Source: Marasmius tenuissimus
Lineage: Eukaryota > Basidiomycota > Agaricomycetes > Agaricales > Marasmiaceae
Assembly: GCA_029532415.1 (NCBI GenBank)
Contig: JAQOTA010000022.1
Span: forward strand, 434,001-498,000
Reading direction: 5' to 3'
Length of the DNA: 64,000 nt
The position numbers and the translations under genes were made by a program. The first letter of the stretch is position 1, and the number at the start of each line of letters is the position of its first letter. Shown in pieces: positions 1-12,601 of the stretch. Below the pieces are notes generated by a model that was given only the letters and a program-made list of their open reading frames with translations, had not been told where the DNA came from and did no database searches.

Positions 1-456
1 TTCGGTCGATGTATGAGATCACCGAGTTGATCGAATGAGGTGTACCATTGGTATGCTTCTTCATAAAGGAAGGGTATCCTAAGCACAGGCTTTTCATGTC
101 AGACGAAGCGTGGCGCAGTATGATATTGTTGAGTGAAGCTCTCACTTTTCTGGTGCCCGCAGCGCGAGAATGGCTGTTTGTGGCAGCTTGAGCTGTCTTC
201 CGAGCTTGGAGAATGGAATGTGAGTATCTCCTAGAGACCAAAATCGTGTTCTATGTCAGTCCTGTGTAGACGAACTCTCCAACCCACCTAGACCGTGCAG
301 CAGAATGAGCAAATTCTCGTCGGTTCCATCGTCACTTGGGTAGTAATTGAACTTTGTCGGAATCTGTTCTTTGCCCTCCTTCGGTACTGGCTTTACCCTA
401 GGAAGAGAGCTCGAGCTCGTTTCACGCAAGTGCACTTCTGATTCGGCCATTGCCAA
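1..456 (-). CDS. Alpha/beta hydrolase (phospholipase/carboxylesterase-like), 5' part only
   Basis: The reading frame runs leftward off the window, so only the N-terminal part is visible. Three exons fit: 456-288, 230-146 and 78 to beyond base 1, joined by GT..AG introns with consistent phase. The protein has a polar leader of about 45 residues, then a hydrophobic strand ending in LLILLHGLGDTH, the oxyanion-hole HG motif of alpha/beta hydrolases, then a conserved stretch with LPQTAILALRAPEK and a Tyr/Trp-rich loop (AYQWYTSFD). This pattern is typical of conserved fungal serine hydrolases of the phospholipase/carboxylesterase group. The catalytic Ser-Asp-His lie outside the window. Starts at 456 or 450 are both possible. 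It is divergent from the gene starting at 558, with about 100 bp of shared promoter. The family is inferred; the substrate is unknown. Confidence 0.8.
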
Positions 457-557
457 TGCGATAGATGATGGAAGAGGTGGTTCAAGAAAGGGACCGGTCC
501 GGCAACCTAAGCGCGTCGAATTTCAACGTCACTTACACTCCTACCACCATCACGACT

Positions 558-3226
558 ATGCAGCGTCGGCGCTGCAAAGCCATATTCTACTCCCTAATAA
601 CATTATCTCTAGTCTCGCCATCTCTCGGAATATGGCCATTTGCTCCCAAAAGATTCTCAGGAAACTCGTTGATTGATGCTGGTTCATTAGGGCTGAGTGC
701 TGAACGGGCCATTGCGTTTGGGGATTTTAATGGTGATCAATAGTGCGTTATCCTTCACGTCTATTCTTCAGCTCAACAAAAAGATATGTGTTCTGTAGCT
801 TGGATGTTCTCATGCTAGAAGACGACAGGAGAACGTTATCCGTGTTTCTATGGAATCATGGTTCGTCAACAGCTCTGGGTCCTACGTTTCACGAAACTGA
901 GAAAGAAGTTATTGCGACATTATAGATGGATTCAAATACGATAAATCAGGGTCTTTCAAGCACTCGAACGAAGTTTACAATGTCGTACCAGGCGACTTTC
1001 GACGTACAGGAAAGTTGGACTTATTGGTGATGAGCCGCAGTCAGACGAGTGGACCATTGGATTTGTCGTTATATCCTGCTTTACCTGAGGGTGGTTTTGG
1101 TGAGCTCTGAAAAGAAATCTCATCATTACTGGATCTGACTGCGTTGATCTTCGCACACAGACAATGTAATCTCAATACCTTCGTCCTCCTTATCCCAACC
1201 GATACCCATCGACCTCAACGGTGACATGAAGATTGATCTTTTGGGAATGACGCCCGAATCTCAACGCGGAAGATCACAACTTCAGGGCTGGGAGAACGTT
1301 TGGAATGCCTCAAAGACACGGTCTCCGCTCTTCAAGCTGTTAGTCCAAAGCTTTCTTCGCTTCGTCTCAAAGCGACACGGTCAATGACTCAGGGCTTCTG
1401 TATAGATCTGACGTACCCTTCCACGGAAAGCAATGCACGCTAGCAAATCCTCACAGTAACGCGGTAATAGATCTGAACGGGGATTGTCTCGCGGGTGCGC
1501 ACCTAAAAACCGCCTCGTTTACGTTGCATTCGAGGCTAATGTCTGTTCAGACGTATTTTTAGTGTGCGATGACGGTCGAGGTGGCAAGTACTTCCAGATA
1601 TGGATCAACAACAAATCGGATGGATTCACCCTCGCACACGAGCACCCCTTACCGGCCGGAACTCAACAGATATCTCTCGCCGACATGGGTGAGTCGCGGA
1701 ATTATTGACTGGGACCCCCCTTCGACTTCCTTACTTCGCCGTTCTAGACAGAGACGGCACAATCGACCTCGTATTTCCGACATGTAGATCTGTCACTTCG
1801 TCATCAGGTGTCGGAAATGACTGTTCCATCAACATTGCGTACAATAAACAATTACCTCTGTGTTCGGCGGATGCGTTATTACAAGGGGCGAAGAAGTGTC
1901 GGTCACCGGAAGATCTGTGTATCGCAGACCCGGACTTCAAATTCGATTTGAGCTCGGGGAGTGATGTACGTTCATATCTGTGTTTGCTTTTTGTCTCGGT
2001 TCTGACACCTCCATCTTTACCAGCTGTTTGTCACTACCCCTATTTCATCTATTCTTCCTAGTTCTCCACCTCCAGGCCTGCTTGTTGAAGATACAACAGT
2101 GTCGCCGTCTATTCCGCTCGCGATCAAACTTGGAGATGCGAATCTAGACGGATTCACGGATATCCTATTGATAGCTGTTAACCAACGCGGACAAGTCCCT
2201 AAGCTCATCTATTCTGCTCCCTGTGGTGGGAGCGACGTCAAGGGGTGCGAAGCGCCGCATGCTAAGAGAGGGTGGCAAGTCGCTATCAAAGGTGTGCAGT
2301 CGTTGGAGGCAATCAAGGACGCTAGAGGAGTTTCGTTCTTGGATATGGATGAGGATGTGAGTTTTAGCTACGTTTGGTGTGTGGTCTGGGCTTGCAGAGA
2401 GTTGATCGATACGCAGGGAACGAGCGATATAATGGTTCAGAGAACCGGTAAGGAAGGGCAAGGGAATATCATGTTCGTGCAGAACAATTTTTATTACGAC
2501 GCGTTTTTCTTGAAGGCGATTGGTGCGTAATGCTCTTATCTTCCACCCACGTTTTGCTCACTCGTACACAGTCTTGAACGGTGCTTGCGGTAACGGCCTT
2601 TGCTACACTGAAGACGGCGAATCCTTCAATGTAAGTGTTGCTCGCCGCCACGCGATATACCCGTCTCATCTTGTCTACCTAGCCGCTCGGCGTGAGCTTC
2701 ACTGGTGCTTCCTACAAATACACCGTTCTCGATACTTCAGGTCGTCGGTCCGCCGCCCAAATAGCGCAGCTCCCCCAAACATCTTATCAATCCCTCCAAT
2801 GTCCATACGCGTTCTTCGGATTAGGCCGTACAAACAACTATATCGAGAACTTATTCGTTGGAGCGACCGTACACCAAGATGAGCACTGGATTGACATTGA
2901 GGGTGTCATTCCTAACTCAAAGCTCGTGATAAGACCGGGGAATGAGAAGGAAGGCACAGGGTGGAAAAGGGAGCTGTTTTTGAGACCCGGGGAGTGGATA
3001 TCGTGGGTGCTGGTAACGATGGTGGTTGGGATGGCGCTGTTGGCGGTTATTGTACTTGTGTTGCATTTGAATGAGAAGGTTGGTCACTTTTTCGTTCTCG
3101 TTTTCTTGTTCTTTTTCTCCTTATTCTTCGACAAGAACTGGACTGACCTTTCCTTTTGTTCTATAGAGGGAAGACGAATTGGAGAGAAGACGAGCGTCAC
3201 ATCATATTAATTTTGACGCATTATGA
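558..3226 (+). CDS. FG-GAP repeat type I membrane protein, ITFG1/TIP-like
   Basis: About a dozen short exons can be joined through introns of about 50-70 nt. The ATG at 558 begins a hydrophobic signal segment (FYSLITLSLVSPSLG). A frame-open ATG at 465 lies only 9 bp from the divergent gene, so 558 is preferred. Then come repeated calcium-loop-like FG-GAP motifs (GDFNGDQ, DLNGDMKIDLLG, DLNGDC, DRDGTIDLVF, GDANLDGFTDIL). Near the C-terminus is one membrane helix after LRPGEWISW, followed by a short basic tail (last exon 3167-3226). Signal peptide, beta-propeller repeats, one helix and short tail are the arrangement of ITFG1/T-cell immunomodulatory protein (TIP) homologues. Role inferred: a membrane protein of the secretory pathway or cell surface with a lumenal or extracellular propeller. 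The molecular function in fungi is unknown. Confidence 0.85.
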
Positions 3227-3507
3227 GTCTATGCTGTTACAGGGAACACTTGTATTGTACACTACCCATTGCTATACTTTCTTCGGTTGGAGAGTATGAC
3301 CGATATCTTGGAGGGAGGATTGTGACCAAGTGCCACTGCGCATTCTCGACACTGACGTGAACAATGGAACTGACTACCGAGGCTGTGTTATCCGCATGCA
3401 GCCATGACGATGCTTGAGTCCATAATGAGGTTAACCTTGGATCTCTGGGCACCACAAAAAGCTCAACAGCTTACTTCTCTCACCATAACCACCACCATCC
3501 AACCCAA

Positions 3508-5147
3508 ATGTCCTACAACGCCAGTGGACACGATGCCTTTCTCCTTCTCAGTATTCCAAACTGTACCCTCCGGACACCCACAAGCGCGCAAACAGGGTCA
3601 CTCGGGTTAGAATGCGTTACCCTTCCCCCATCGGCCAAAGCGACCTTCGATCGAGACGTATTCCTGGTTCTTAGGCTCAACGAGCAGGAAATTCCATTGG
3701 ACCCAGGAAGGACGGTGTCCGTTTCTCAGTCTCCCCAGAATGAGAAGACATATGTCTTTCATGGAACAGCAAACGACCCTGTGGTGATCACACTGGTCTT
3801 CAACGATTCGTTTTACGCCGAGGGCCCGTTAGCGGAGGACCTGGAGACGTTCGACAGCGTGCTATCGCAATATCTCACCTTGGATTATGGCAAGGGCAAA
3901 CGACCGGCTAGCCCACCTTCGCCACCTCAAACAAACAAAGGGTCAGAGGATTTACGTGGTCGTCTCTTGCTGAGGGACGAAGACACTGGAGAGATTGTAG
4001 GAGAGCTAGATCGGAAGGTGGATGTTAGGGAGGACCCATCGTTAAGTCAGAGGGGGCACGAGAACGATCCAGTGGTCATCGAAATTCCTGAGGATGCGTC
4101 GTTGCAGGGTAGCGAGACTGCGATTCAGGCTTTCGCGAGGAACGTACCACCAGAGGAACATAATTGGATGACTAGGTCTGCTACATTGGTCAGGTATCCT
4201 CCTTTCTGCTGTCTTTTTCTTAATTTGTTCACTGAAGGTTTGTCTGGATATATAGCCATGGAATCACTGGAGGCACAAACCTCCTTGTGCGAGTGATAAA
4301 TTCGGCCTCGTCGTATTACATCAATAATTCAACACCTTCCCCACACGTGCCGGCAGCATCTCTTCATGCACAAGACCCTTCTTCCTCTTCCTTTCCACCC
4401 GAGAAAGACAGAGCAGGTGGGAGCGGCCCAGGTTCAGCTTCAACGTCGGGTGCCGTTACACCAAACCAAACCCCACCACCCCCATCCAGAACCGTGCTTT
4501 TCCTATCGTCCGAACGAACCCGTAAGGGCTTGACAAACATTCACGCCGTTAGCGGGCAAGCGGTGAAAGTGAGCACGAAGACGATCAAGTTCATCGACGA
4601 TGTCATCTTCCAAGCTGTTGGTGGTAAAAAGGCCAAACAAGCAAGAGCGAATACGAATGCGAATGCGAACGCGAATGGAAAGCCCGAGCTACCTCCACGA
4701 GCAGGTTCTTCCTCGTTGGCGCCCCCGCCATATTCGAGTACACCCAACCTTCACCAGAACCTTGGAGCAGACGGAAAGCCTGCGCTACCTCCTCGTGCTC
4801 CCTCTCCCTCTCCTACGGCATCACCCGTGAATGGTCAGGCCCCCCCTCTGCCACCACGAAAGATAAAGACCACAGCGCGTATCATTCTGTCTGCCGACCT
4901 GATCCTCTCCACTATCGAAGAGTCTACGAAACGAATCATCAATATATCCGCTGATCGAGCTGATGCTATGATTCGGCACAAGCACGGGGAAGAGGTGGCT
5001 CAGAGCTCGAAAGCTATGGCGGGAACGGCCAGGAACATTGGATTGGTATATGTTGATCTGCAGGGGATTGGAAGGAAGGCTATTGTGAAGAGGGTAGCGA
5101 AGACGTATGTGAAGTCGAGGTTTGGTGGACGTCATCAAAAGCAGTGA
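3508..5147 (+). CDS. Senescence/spartin-domain protein
   Basis: Two exons (3508-4193 and 4256-5147) encode 525 residues. The N-terminal half is acidic and beta-rich (about residues 1-225). The intron falls just before SHGITGGTNLLVRVIN. The C-terminal half has the alternating helical pattern of the plant senescence/spartin domain: ERTRKGLTNIHAVSGQAVKV, then KTIKFIDDVIFQAVGGKK, and after a linker TIEESTKRIINISADRADA and the ending GRKAIVKRVAKTYVKSRFGG. A low-complexity linker with an Asn-Ala run and several Pro-rich LPPRA/PPLPPRK segments splits the domain and could bind SH3 domains. Relatives associate with lipid droplets or membranes. No signal peptide or transmembrane segment is present. Confidence 0.8.
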
Positions 5148-6465
5148 TGGGGCTGGGGGGTCTGCTACTGGGTCTACGTTACCGTATCGGACTGTAGGTA
5201 CATATTAGACATTGGACATCACATTTTCTGTCGTCTTTCTGCTCGAGCGTATTGTAGGACGGATTATACCATGTAATCACTCATCTAGGTATCATACATA
5301 CCCGGTTCAGCACTTTTTTAACATTGAATTCACGAATGAGGCATTCAATGCATCATACCGCTTGGTTCAGAAGTTCGCACGCCTCTTTTCTCTTTGACTG
5401 CCATCATTCTGAAGGATGAAGAACATTCCGAGTACATCTTGACCTAGCAAAGATGGAGGAATAGATTCTTGCCTCGAATGTTCATGAGTTCGTCTCCCCG
5501 GTTCAGGCTCTAGAACATATCCACTATATCCTACGAGATCGAACACAGGGTCGGTGACGACTGATGAATATCAGAATTTCCGACTGTTCATAATAGCATC
5601 ACCGCTCTTGCACAATGTACAGAAGAAGTACGGCCGTGGCTCTATTCCTGGTTAGCTCTGTACGGGGGGGCGATAGTCGGGCTGGCATCACCCTTTCCTC
5701 CGTGATACCCTAATGGTTCACATGCTGGCACGCCAATGGCACGCGGATAAACCTCAGTCGGGCTGGATGATCATGACGATGTTGTACGCCCTCTCTTGAT
5801 TTACGTTTTCATGTTTCCCAGAGGTTCAACGGCTCAATTGGTATCAGGAATCAATGGAACAGCCCGTAAAGAGATGAACAAACTTCGTGAATGTTATACA
5901 GGATACGACGAACCGACGACATTCAGAGATCCCCTTCCCAGAGTCTTCAGTCGATTTGTGGTCAAACGGATACCTTGTCTACAGTGGGCATACACATGTG
6001 TTTTAGAGTGAAGAAATATCATTTAGCAAATGAGGTACAGGTCGCCAGGATCGTCCTGTATGAAAGCCCTTGTAATTGCCCGACCCTCACAATTTCATTT
6101 CACGATCTGAACAAGGGAACTCGCTTTGACCCTTCGTAGCGTTCGGCCGTACGGACTGTAAACGGACTGTGGGCGAACTCAAGGGTGGGAGATAGGCTGG
6201 GAACTTTAGTTGGAGCGGTGAGTTTACAATCATTTCATTTTTACAAACTTCTTTCAGGTCTGATAACAGTTCTCTATTCAGTTTGTAGACGCCATTCACT
6301 GGAAATGCATAAGATGGATGCCTATGTCGATTGGTAACAGCTCGAGCTCAGTATCGTCTCTCGCTTTCACATGAACAATTGGATGTTCTCCAACAAGAAC
6401 GTCCCTGTGCTTGGTTCAATCGTTATCATGAACATATTTGTCCAGCCGGGAGCCTGCTTCAAACG
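5148..6465. other. Intergenic, no gene seen
   Basis: About 1.3 kb between the senescence gene and the nitrilase promoter. Only short unrelated reading frames occur. I see no RNA gene, repeat or coding signal here. Confidence 0.5.
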
Positions 6466-6473
6466 TATAAATA
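6466..6473 (+). promoter_or_regulatory. TATA box of the nitrilase gene
   Basis: TATAAATA lies 80 bp upstream of the ATG at 6546, a usual fungal distance. No other regulatory motif was recognised. Confidence 0.6.
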
Positions 6474-6545
6474 CCAATCTCTTCTGGCCACAATCCTCAG
6501 AGACATCCGCTCTATATTCGCTTTTACACTCTCAACTCGAGCATC

Positions 6546-8067
6546 ATGCCAGTTACACTCAACCCATCTTCCGGTGATACTCGCAAGTTCAAGGTCGCCG
6601 CTGTGCAGGCAGAACCGTAAGCGGTCGCTGTCTCCATATCCGCCACCGGACACTGAAACTCCGTCTCCATAGTGTTTGGCTCGACCTCCAAGGTGGTGTG
6701 AACAAGACCATCGACATCATCAACGAGGCCGCCATCGCAGGGGCCAAAATCATCGGCTTCCCGGAGGTGTTCATTCCTGGTCAGTAAATCGTTCAGCTTC
6801 ACATACGCACGATGTGCCCGTGCTCATTAGTATGTTACACCCCGACAGGATACCCATGGACTCCCTGGGCGAATGACTTTATTGCTTGTCAACCCGTTCT
6901 CAAGGAGTACCAAGCTAACTCCATGGCGGTTCATTCTCCTGAGATGGACCGTATCCGCAAGGCCTGCAAGGATAACGATGTCAACATCGTTCTCGGGTTC
7001 TCTGAACGCGATGGGGCTTCGCTTTATATCTCTCAGGTCACGATTACTCAGGATGGGAACATCGCGAACCATCGTAGGAAGATCAAGGTGAGAAGGCAGC
7101 TCTTGCTGACATTTAGTATCGAACGCTCAATGTTATTACGATGTGCAGCCTACTCACTACGAGAAGACCGTCTTTGGCGATGGGAGTGGTGCGTATTTCT
7201 CAAGTTTCTGGAATCTAGAAGGAAAATCGCTGAGGGAGTCTGGTAGCGCAATCCGTTTACAACGTAGTCCAGACGCCTTACGGTCGAGTGGGCTCTCTGA
7301 ACTGCTGGGAACATATTCAGGTATTCGACGTCTTCTTTATTAGTGTATACATCTAGCTCACTGATAAATCATTCAAGCCGTGGCTCAAGACCCACATGTA
7401 TGCCCAGCACCCACAGATATTCGTCGGCGGCTGGTGGCCCGCTTTCCTACCTGGCACTGGAGGGTCTCCTTTCATCGTCAGTAGTGAGGCATCAAGCCGC
7501 ATGACCCAGTCAGTGGCGATGGAGGGCGGCTGCTTCGGTCTCGTGTGTTGCCAGGTTGTAAGCGAAGCTGGCGCGCAGAAAATGAAGATGACCGGATTCC
7601 CGTGGTTCGTCTTCCCTGGTGGAGGATTCACTACTGTACGTCTTCATAAACGTCCGCCTTTCACCAACCATAAGAGCCTTCCACTCATATTCTCGCTCGG
7701 TAGATCTATGGCCCCGATGGTTCGGCTCTGACTCCTCCCATCGACCCCGGCGAAGAGAAGGTTGTGTACGCCACTATCAGCCTCGATAAGATCAATGAAG
7801 TCAAGCTCGTCGCCGATACCATGGGTAATTAGTACGTCGTCCCCCAACCTTGGCATCCAACACGACCTGACCTCGTCTCTCAGCTCTCGATTTGACCTCT
7901 TGCGCACTGTAGTGCACGGCAAGAACTGGGCTCCCGCATCATACGGCCTTGAAGAGCTCCAAGCGTTCGAGGATACTAAACAAAACGAAATCAAGAACGC
8001 CGCGAATTGTGCGACTTACGGCCCCGTCTCTCAGGCTACCAATGGCAAGACCGAAATTGAAGCTTGA
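6546..8067 (+). CDS. Nitrilase superfamily enzyme (fungal nitrilase / cyanide hydratase-like)
   Basis: Eight exons (6546-6616, 6673-6779, 6849-7087, 7149-7188, 7247-7320, 7378-7635, 7704-7831, 7884-8067) give 366 residues, the usual nitrilase length. The catalytic triad is visible: Glu in [11 protein letters not shown], Lys in HRRKIKPTHYEK, and the nucleophile Cys in GSLNCWEH. The long conserved block from [10 protein letters not shown] through [10 protein letters not shown] to [12 protein letters not shown] is typical of fungal aliphatic nitrilases and cyanide hydratases. The enzyme should hydrolyse nitriles to acids plus ammonia, or cyanide to formamide; sequence alone does not decide. It is probably cytosolic, as no signal peptide is present. 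It converges on the VIT/VWA gene, with 134 bp between the stops. Confidence 0.93.
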
Positions 8068-8201
8068 TGCTGGAGTAAATTCAAGCTTCAAGTCTCGGGG
8101 GTCGGCCTCTCAAAATCATTCTCATTGGGTGTATATGTAAAAAGTGAAATGTAACGACCATGGATAACAAGATTCTTTGCATATTTCCATACCACCCCGA
8201 G

Positions 8202-11200
8202 TTATTGTTGAGCATCACTCCCATACCCAGCATGCTATAACATCAGCAACCAACCGAAAGGACTCACTTTGGCCTGAGTCCCGATGAGGGTCTTCGATTT
8301 GACTCCCTGCGCAATACCCAATTGGCACAAGTTGTACAACGCAAGATTTTCTTAAGTACTGTACAATAATTTACACGTTCCCTACCGTGATAACTCACAT
8401 ACCAAGATCAAAAAGTTTCGAGACCTTGTCCTTCATGGCAACGACCTCGTCTTCACTTCCCAGCTTATCTACAAGCCACTCCGAAGCCTTCTCTTGCATA
8501 TCTAACGACTCATCCCCGCCCTTCTTTTCCAGCCATGAGAGGGCAAGCACAACGGCAGCAACATCCACCTCTACGACGTGTTCGGCGCACCTCTGCTTGA
8601 AATCATGTTCGGGTACATCAACCCCCAGAAGGTTAAGGAGTCCTTCGGAAAAGTCGAATCCACCATCGAACTGTTGCAGGCGAGCGATCGCGGCAAGTCG
8701 CTCTCCGTGCGACATGATTTTGGGATCTTTCGGTTGCGCGAGTCGACGGCCGCCGGGGGTAGACGCCCCACTTGCTTTAGACAGTGGACCGCGAGGTATG
8801 AATCCGGGCTGCGGATCTTCCTCCGAGTCCGAACCTCCAGACGGTACTGGACTATAAACCATCGGGGATGCCGCACTGTAGGCTGGGGATGTTGGGCTGT
8901 AACTGGGCGATGTTGGACTGTAGCTGGGTGATGTTGGACTGTAACGGGGTGACGTTGGACTGTAACTGGGTGAAGCTGGGCTGTACGCTGACGGTACGAA
9001 TCCAGCTAAATAGCCACTAGAGCCTTGCAATGTTGCCCTGGGAGCGGAGTAGTGTGCATATGATCGAACGGGACTGGGGGTGGAACGCGATGAGAAGGCA
9101 GTAGGACTAGACGCAGATAAGGTCATCCAAGACTCTGCGATTGCTGCGGTGAGGACCAAAGATTGAACGACACGTCCCGTGGATAAAGACCTTCAGTTTT
9201 GCAACCAACTAGGAACGTGATAGATAGGCATTACTCACCGTAGTCAGATCCACTGAGCCTGTTTGACGCTGCAGTTGGTTGGTTCAATTGGCCGGAACGA
9301 CGGTCGACAGCAATAAAACTAGTATGTCGACTCGTCAAGCCGTACGTCGTCCCCAATCGAACAATATCTTTCTCTAGGTATGCATCCCTTAACTCATTGT
9401 TATTGACGAAAGTAGTCGAAACGGAGGCAGGGAATGCGTGGATCTTGTGCTCCCGATCGGTGATCAGTGCCTTCGCAGCAAGTGTGTGGAGGAAGGCGTG
9501 GCTGTATTGCTGCGATGTGGCCAACTTTGCGACTGGAACATCCAACTCGACTTGTGCACCAGTACCACTGACAACGCCCTTGACCTTGATGGAACTCGGA
9601 ATGCGTGCCTGCTTGTTTGAGATAATAGCGTACATCTGGGAACGGGTACCAGGAAAAAGATTCGGTATAACAAGTGGTGCTTGTTGAACCATGGGAGGCG
9701 GAGGAAGGGTAACTTTGGGTTTAGGAGGCGGGCCGACGTCTTCGTTGCCATCATCATTTGTATCACCAAAGAGAGAGACGGGCGCAACTGCTTTTGAAGA
9801 CTCGGAAGTGGCCGTATCCTTTGCGTCCTTCAACGTAGCGTCATCGACTATCTCAAACTCCTCGTCAGCGCCGGCCTCAGCGCTTCCAACCCCCGTCCAA
9901 AGCACCTCCAGTTTACATATAGGTGGGCTACGGGCCGCTCGTACCAGTCGTGCACACTTCCCGACCACAGGTTCATTGTTGGCAACATAGACGCTGAACC
10001 CATCTCCTGCTTTCGCGATGCTGTCACAGGTATCTGTCGAAGCGCCGCTCCCGATCCCGATAGTGAAGACGCGTATGAAATTGTCGTCTGTGGCCACGGT
10101 AGAGAGGGCAGAGCGAGTGTGGCTGACACAGGTGGGAACATCCCACGCGCTCCCGTCAGTGAGGAGGAATACGGAAACGGGCCGACTGAGCGGTTTCGAG
10201 AGTGAAGAGTAAACGGATTGAAGAGCGCTGGCTATCTCCGTTCCCCCGTAGTTGGCCTCCATTGAACTGTCATGAGGAAGTCAATGATCAATCATGGAGT
10301 TAAAATGACATGAATACTCACTCTACGTGCTGGGTAGCAGCATCCAAGTTCGGTTGAGTGTAATCCTGGCTGCGATCCCACAACTTAGAATCTTCACTTC
10401 CGAATGAGAACACATTGAAGGTTGTATTCTTCGTCGGGAGACCACGAAGAAGGACGACTAAGGCTTCCCGTACAAGTTGAATGTTTGTTCCTTCCATGCT
10501 ACCACTTCGGTCAACTAGGAAGATGTATTCCATTCCACTTTTCACGTCGGGGAGTTTGAATCGGGGGACAAAAGTGAGCCCCATGGCGATGGTGTCGATA
10601 GATGAAGACGGATGGGATTCGACAAAGCAACGAGGATTGTCCAGTCCGGTCGCAGTCACGACAATGATCACGTCTTGTGTAAGGTATCCTGAAGAGTCTT
10701 TCAGAGAGACCTTGGCGAATTGGGAATCATCCGCTGACTCCTCGACGATGAACCCCTCTGGCTTGCCCAGCTCGAGCTCGATTGGATGGCCGGAGGGACA
10801 TGACACGCTCTTGATCGTACCAGACTGCTGCACGGTAGCATCAAGGCTAAATGGTTGTTGAACTGTCCCAAATGTCTGCGCATTCGTTGTCGGAGCATGT
10901 CCGTATCGTTGGGCATATGTGCGAGGAAAGATGAATCGAACTTGATCCTTCTTCTCATCGTCCTTCAAGGTTTGTAGATATCGAAGGTTGATCGTCACGA
11001 CTTCTGAAGGTCCAATGTTTCCTACGCTGATCGAGAAAACTGAAGGGTGTCAGTCCAAACGAAGCTTCAACATGATCATGAACAACGGACCATCTTTCGT
11101 CTCCTCCGTACCCAGCAAAGCAGTGAAGCCTTCCTCCACAGCATTGTCATATTCTTTCTTCGCCTCCTTCTTTTCCTTCACAACACCTTCAACTTTGGTG

Positions 11201-11427
11201 CCGTCCCCGCGGACCATCTCAAACCCGCAAACAGCAGCATCGGAACAAAGACCAAAGGTATAGACTGTACCCATTGCATGATCATCGTTCGGGTTTCGAA
11301 ACTTCTGAGAGAGCTGAACTGAGGCATGAACATCACTAAGGAACACCGTCACGGCACAAGAGTCCAACAAGAAGTTCGATGTCGGTTGTTTGGGACAATA
11401 AAGTCGACATATGGGAGAAGAAGACAT
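8202..11427 (-). CDS. VIT + von Willebrand A domain protein with CTD-like heptads
   Basis: Six exons (11427-11091, 11039-10322, 10266-9239, 9143-8403, 8350-8268, 8234-8202) give 979 residues. Residues about 20-150 form a VIT domain. The next region leads to a VWA domain with the MIDAS motif DRSGSMEG, a second metal-ligand region NYGGTEI, and [11 protein letters not shown] Pro-rich linker ([10 protein letters not shown]) and a beta-rich segment follow. The region at 8866-8996 contains tandem YSPTSPS-like heptads. The C-terminus is helical ([20 protein letters not shown]). The first intron (11090-11040) removes an in-frame TGA that would otherwise look like a nonsense codon. VIT/VWA proteins of this arrangement are widespread in fungi. 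Their function is poorly defined; protein-protein interaction is inferred. Confidence 0.9.
8866..8996 (-). repeat. 21-bp tandem repeats encoding YSPTSPS heptads
   Basis: Five or six imperfect 21 bp units inside exon 4 of the VIT/VWA gene encode heptads [21 protein letters not shown] (twice), YSPTSPA and a degenerate YSAASP. The sequence equals the consensus of the RNA polymerase II large-subunit C-terminal domain, but the surrounding gene is not a polymerase. Confidence 0.9.
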
Positions 11428-11660
11428 CTTGAGAGAGAAATAAAGGAACTGTTGAGGACAACGATTATTGGATCCTTTTATAGAGGTTGACCGTGTTCTT
11501 GTTAGTTACTTCGCAAGCATAGCAGTGAAGGCATCTAATTAAATCACTTGCAAGTACTTACGGCCACGGGTTCGTTCACAACTACACACTGATTGAATCG
11601 TCTATGGGCGCTGAAGTTCAGTAGTGTATATCCACGGGAGAGGCCGTGATGATGGTGGTG

Positions 11661-11889
11661 ACTGGGTACAAAAGACAGTAATGCATGTGTATTATGTTGT
11701 TAACATGCTGTAGGTTATGCTATAATAATCCTAGAATAAATACTTAACACGAATGAGCACCCATTATCTTGAATTCTATTAGCATATTGCTCTCAGCATA
11801 ATGCAAGCTCATTATCATTCTTTTTCATAGGATTATCATAGCATAATTCATAGCATATTGCGCGAGCATTACCATCTTTTGCACCCAGT
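11661..11889. mobile_element. MITE-like palindromic element
   Basis: An AT-rich 229 bp segment has terminal inverted repeats beginning ACTGGGT[A/G]CAAAAGA on both sides. The similarity extends about 80 bp inward (left arm TTATGCTATAATAATCCTA, right arm its near complement). A GTG trinucleotide flanks both ends and may be the target duplication. There is no coding capacity. It lies in the promoter-side gap between the VIT/VWA start and the A1 gene end. Confidence 0.7.
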
Positions 11890-12601
11890 GTGAACGCCAG
11901 AGAATAGGACCTTGAGTGCTTACATAAGCGCTTACCGCTTGGGGTCCAGGCACCCGGTCAGAGCCAGCCCTGGATCCAGAGCTGGCAGACGAGAAGAAAA
12001 GGTTCGCGTCCGACAAGCGCCCGTCGTGTTTTTCACTCAGACCGTCATCATTGCCTGCATGGTCGGCCTTGTCTCCCTCAAACAACTCAAACCTTTGTTT
12101 CATCCTCAAACGAGAAGCTTCAAAGATTAATATTCAATCACCGCCGTCCCAAATCTGAATTGACCTGACGCCCGCAAGCGCTGATCTTGATTTGTGTCCC
12201 GGAGGCTCTGGCGACCAGTAGCAGCCTTCTCTCTCGCTGAATGTAGGGTGTTCAAGGATGAATAAGAACCAGTCGTTTTATAATTTTGTGAGTAACATGT
12301 GCCTCTCTCTTTACTGTGTTCCAACTGATTGCTGGTAGCGCTTGTGCTAGATTTTGGACGTTCACACCGTGCGGATCGAAACGCTGCACGAATATTAAGC
12401 TTAGAGACTCGAGGACATGAATATCATCGGGAACCAAGCAAGTGGGCGCGCTATCCGGGTCGCAAGCTGGATCTTCGTTGGCTTCAGACAGAGACGCTCA
12501 TAGAGCCAAATAGGTATGAACGATATCGAATCTCTGCAATAAATATATATTTGACGTGATTAACAAGACCTCAAAAATGTGGCACCCAGGTTCATTATTG
12601 T
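11890..12601. other. Intergenic, one short direct repeat
   Basis: No gene supported. Positions 11947-11964 hold an 18 bp sequence (CAGGCACCCGGTCAGAGC) that recurs at 15294-15311 in the same orientation, on the far side of the A1/B1 pair. Confidence 0.5.

Noticed and set aside
11050..11052. In-frame TGA in the VIT domain of the VIT/VWA gene, suggesting a nonsense codon or readthrough
   Set aside because: A 51 nt GT..AG intron (11090-11040) with a CTGAC branch-like site removes it and keeps the VIT domain in frame.
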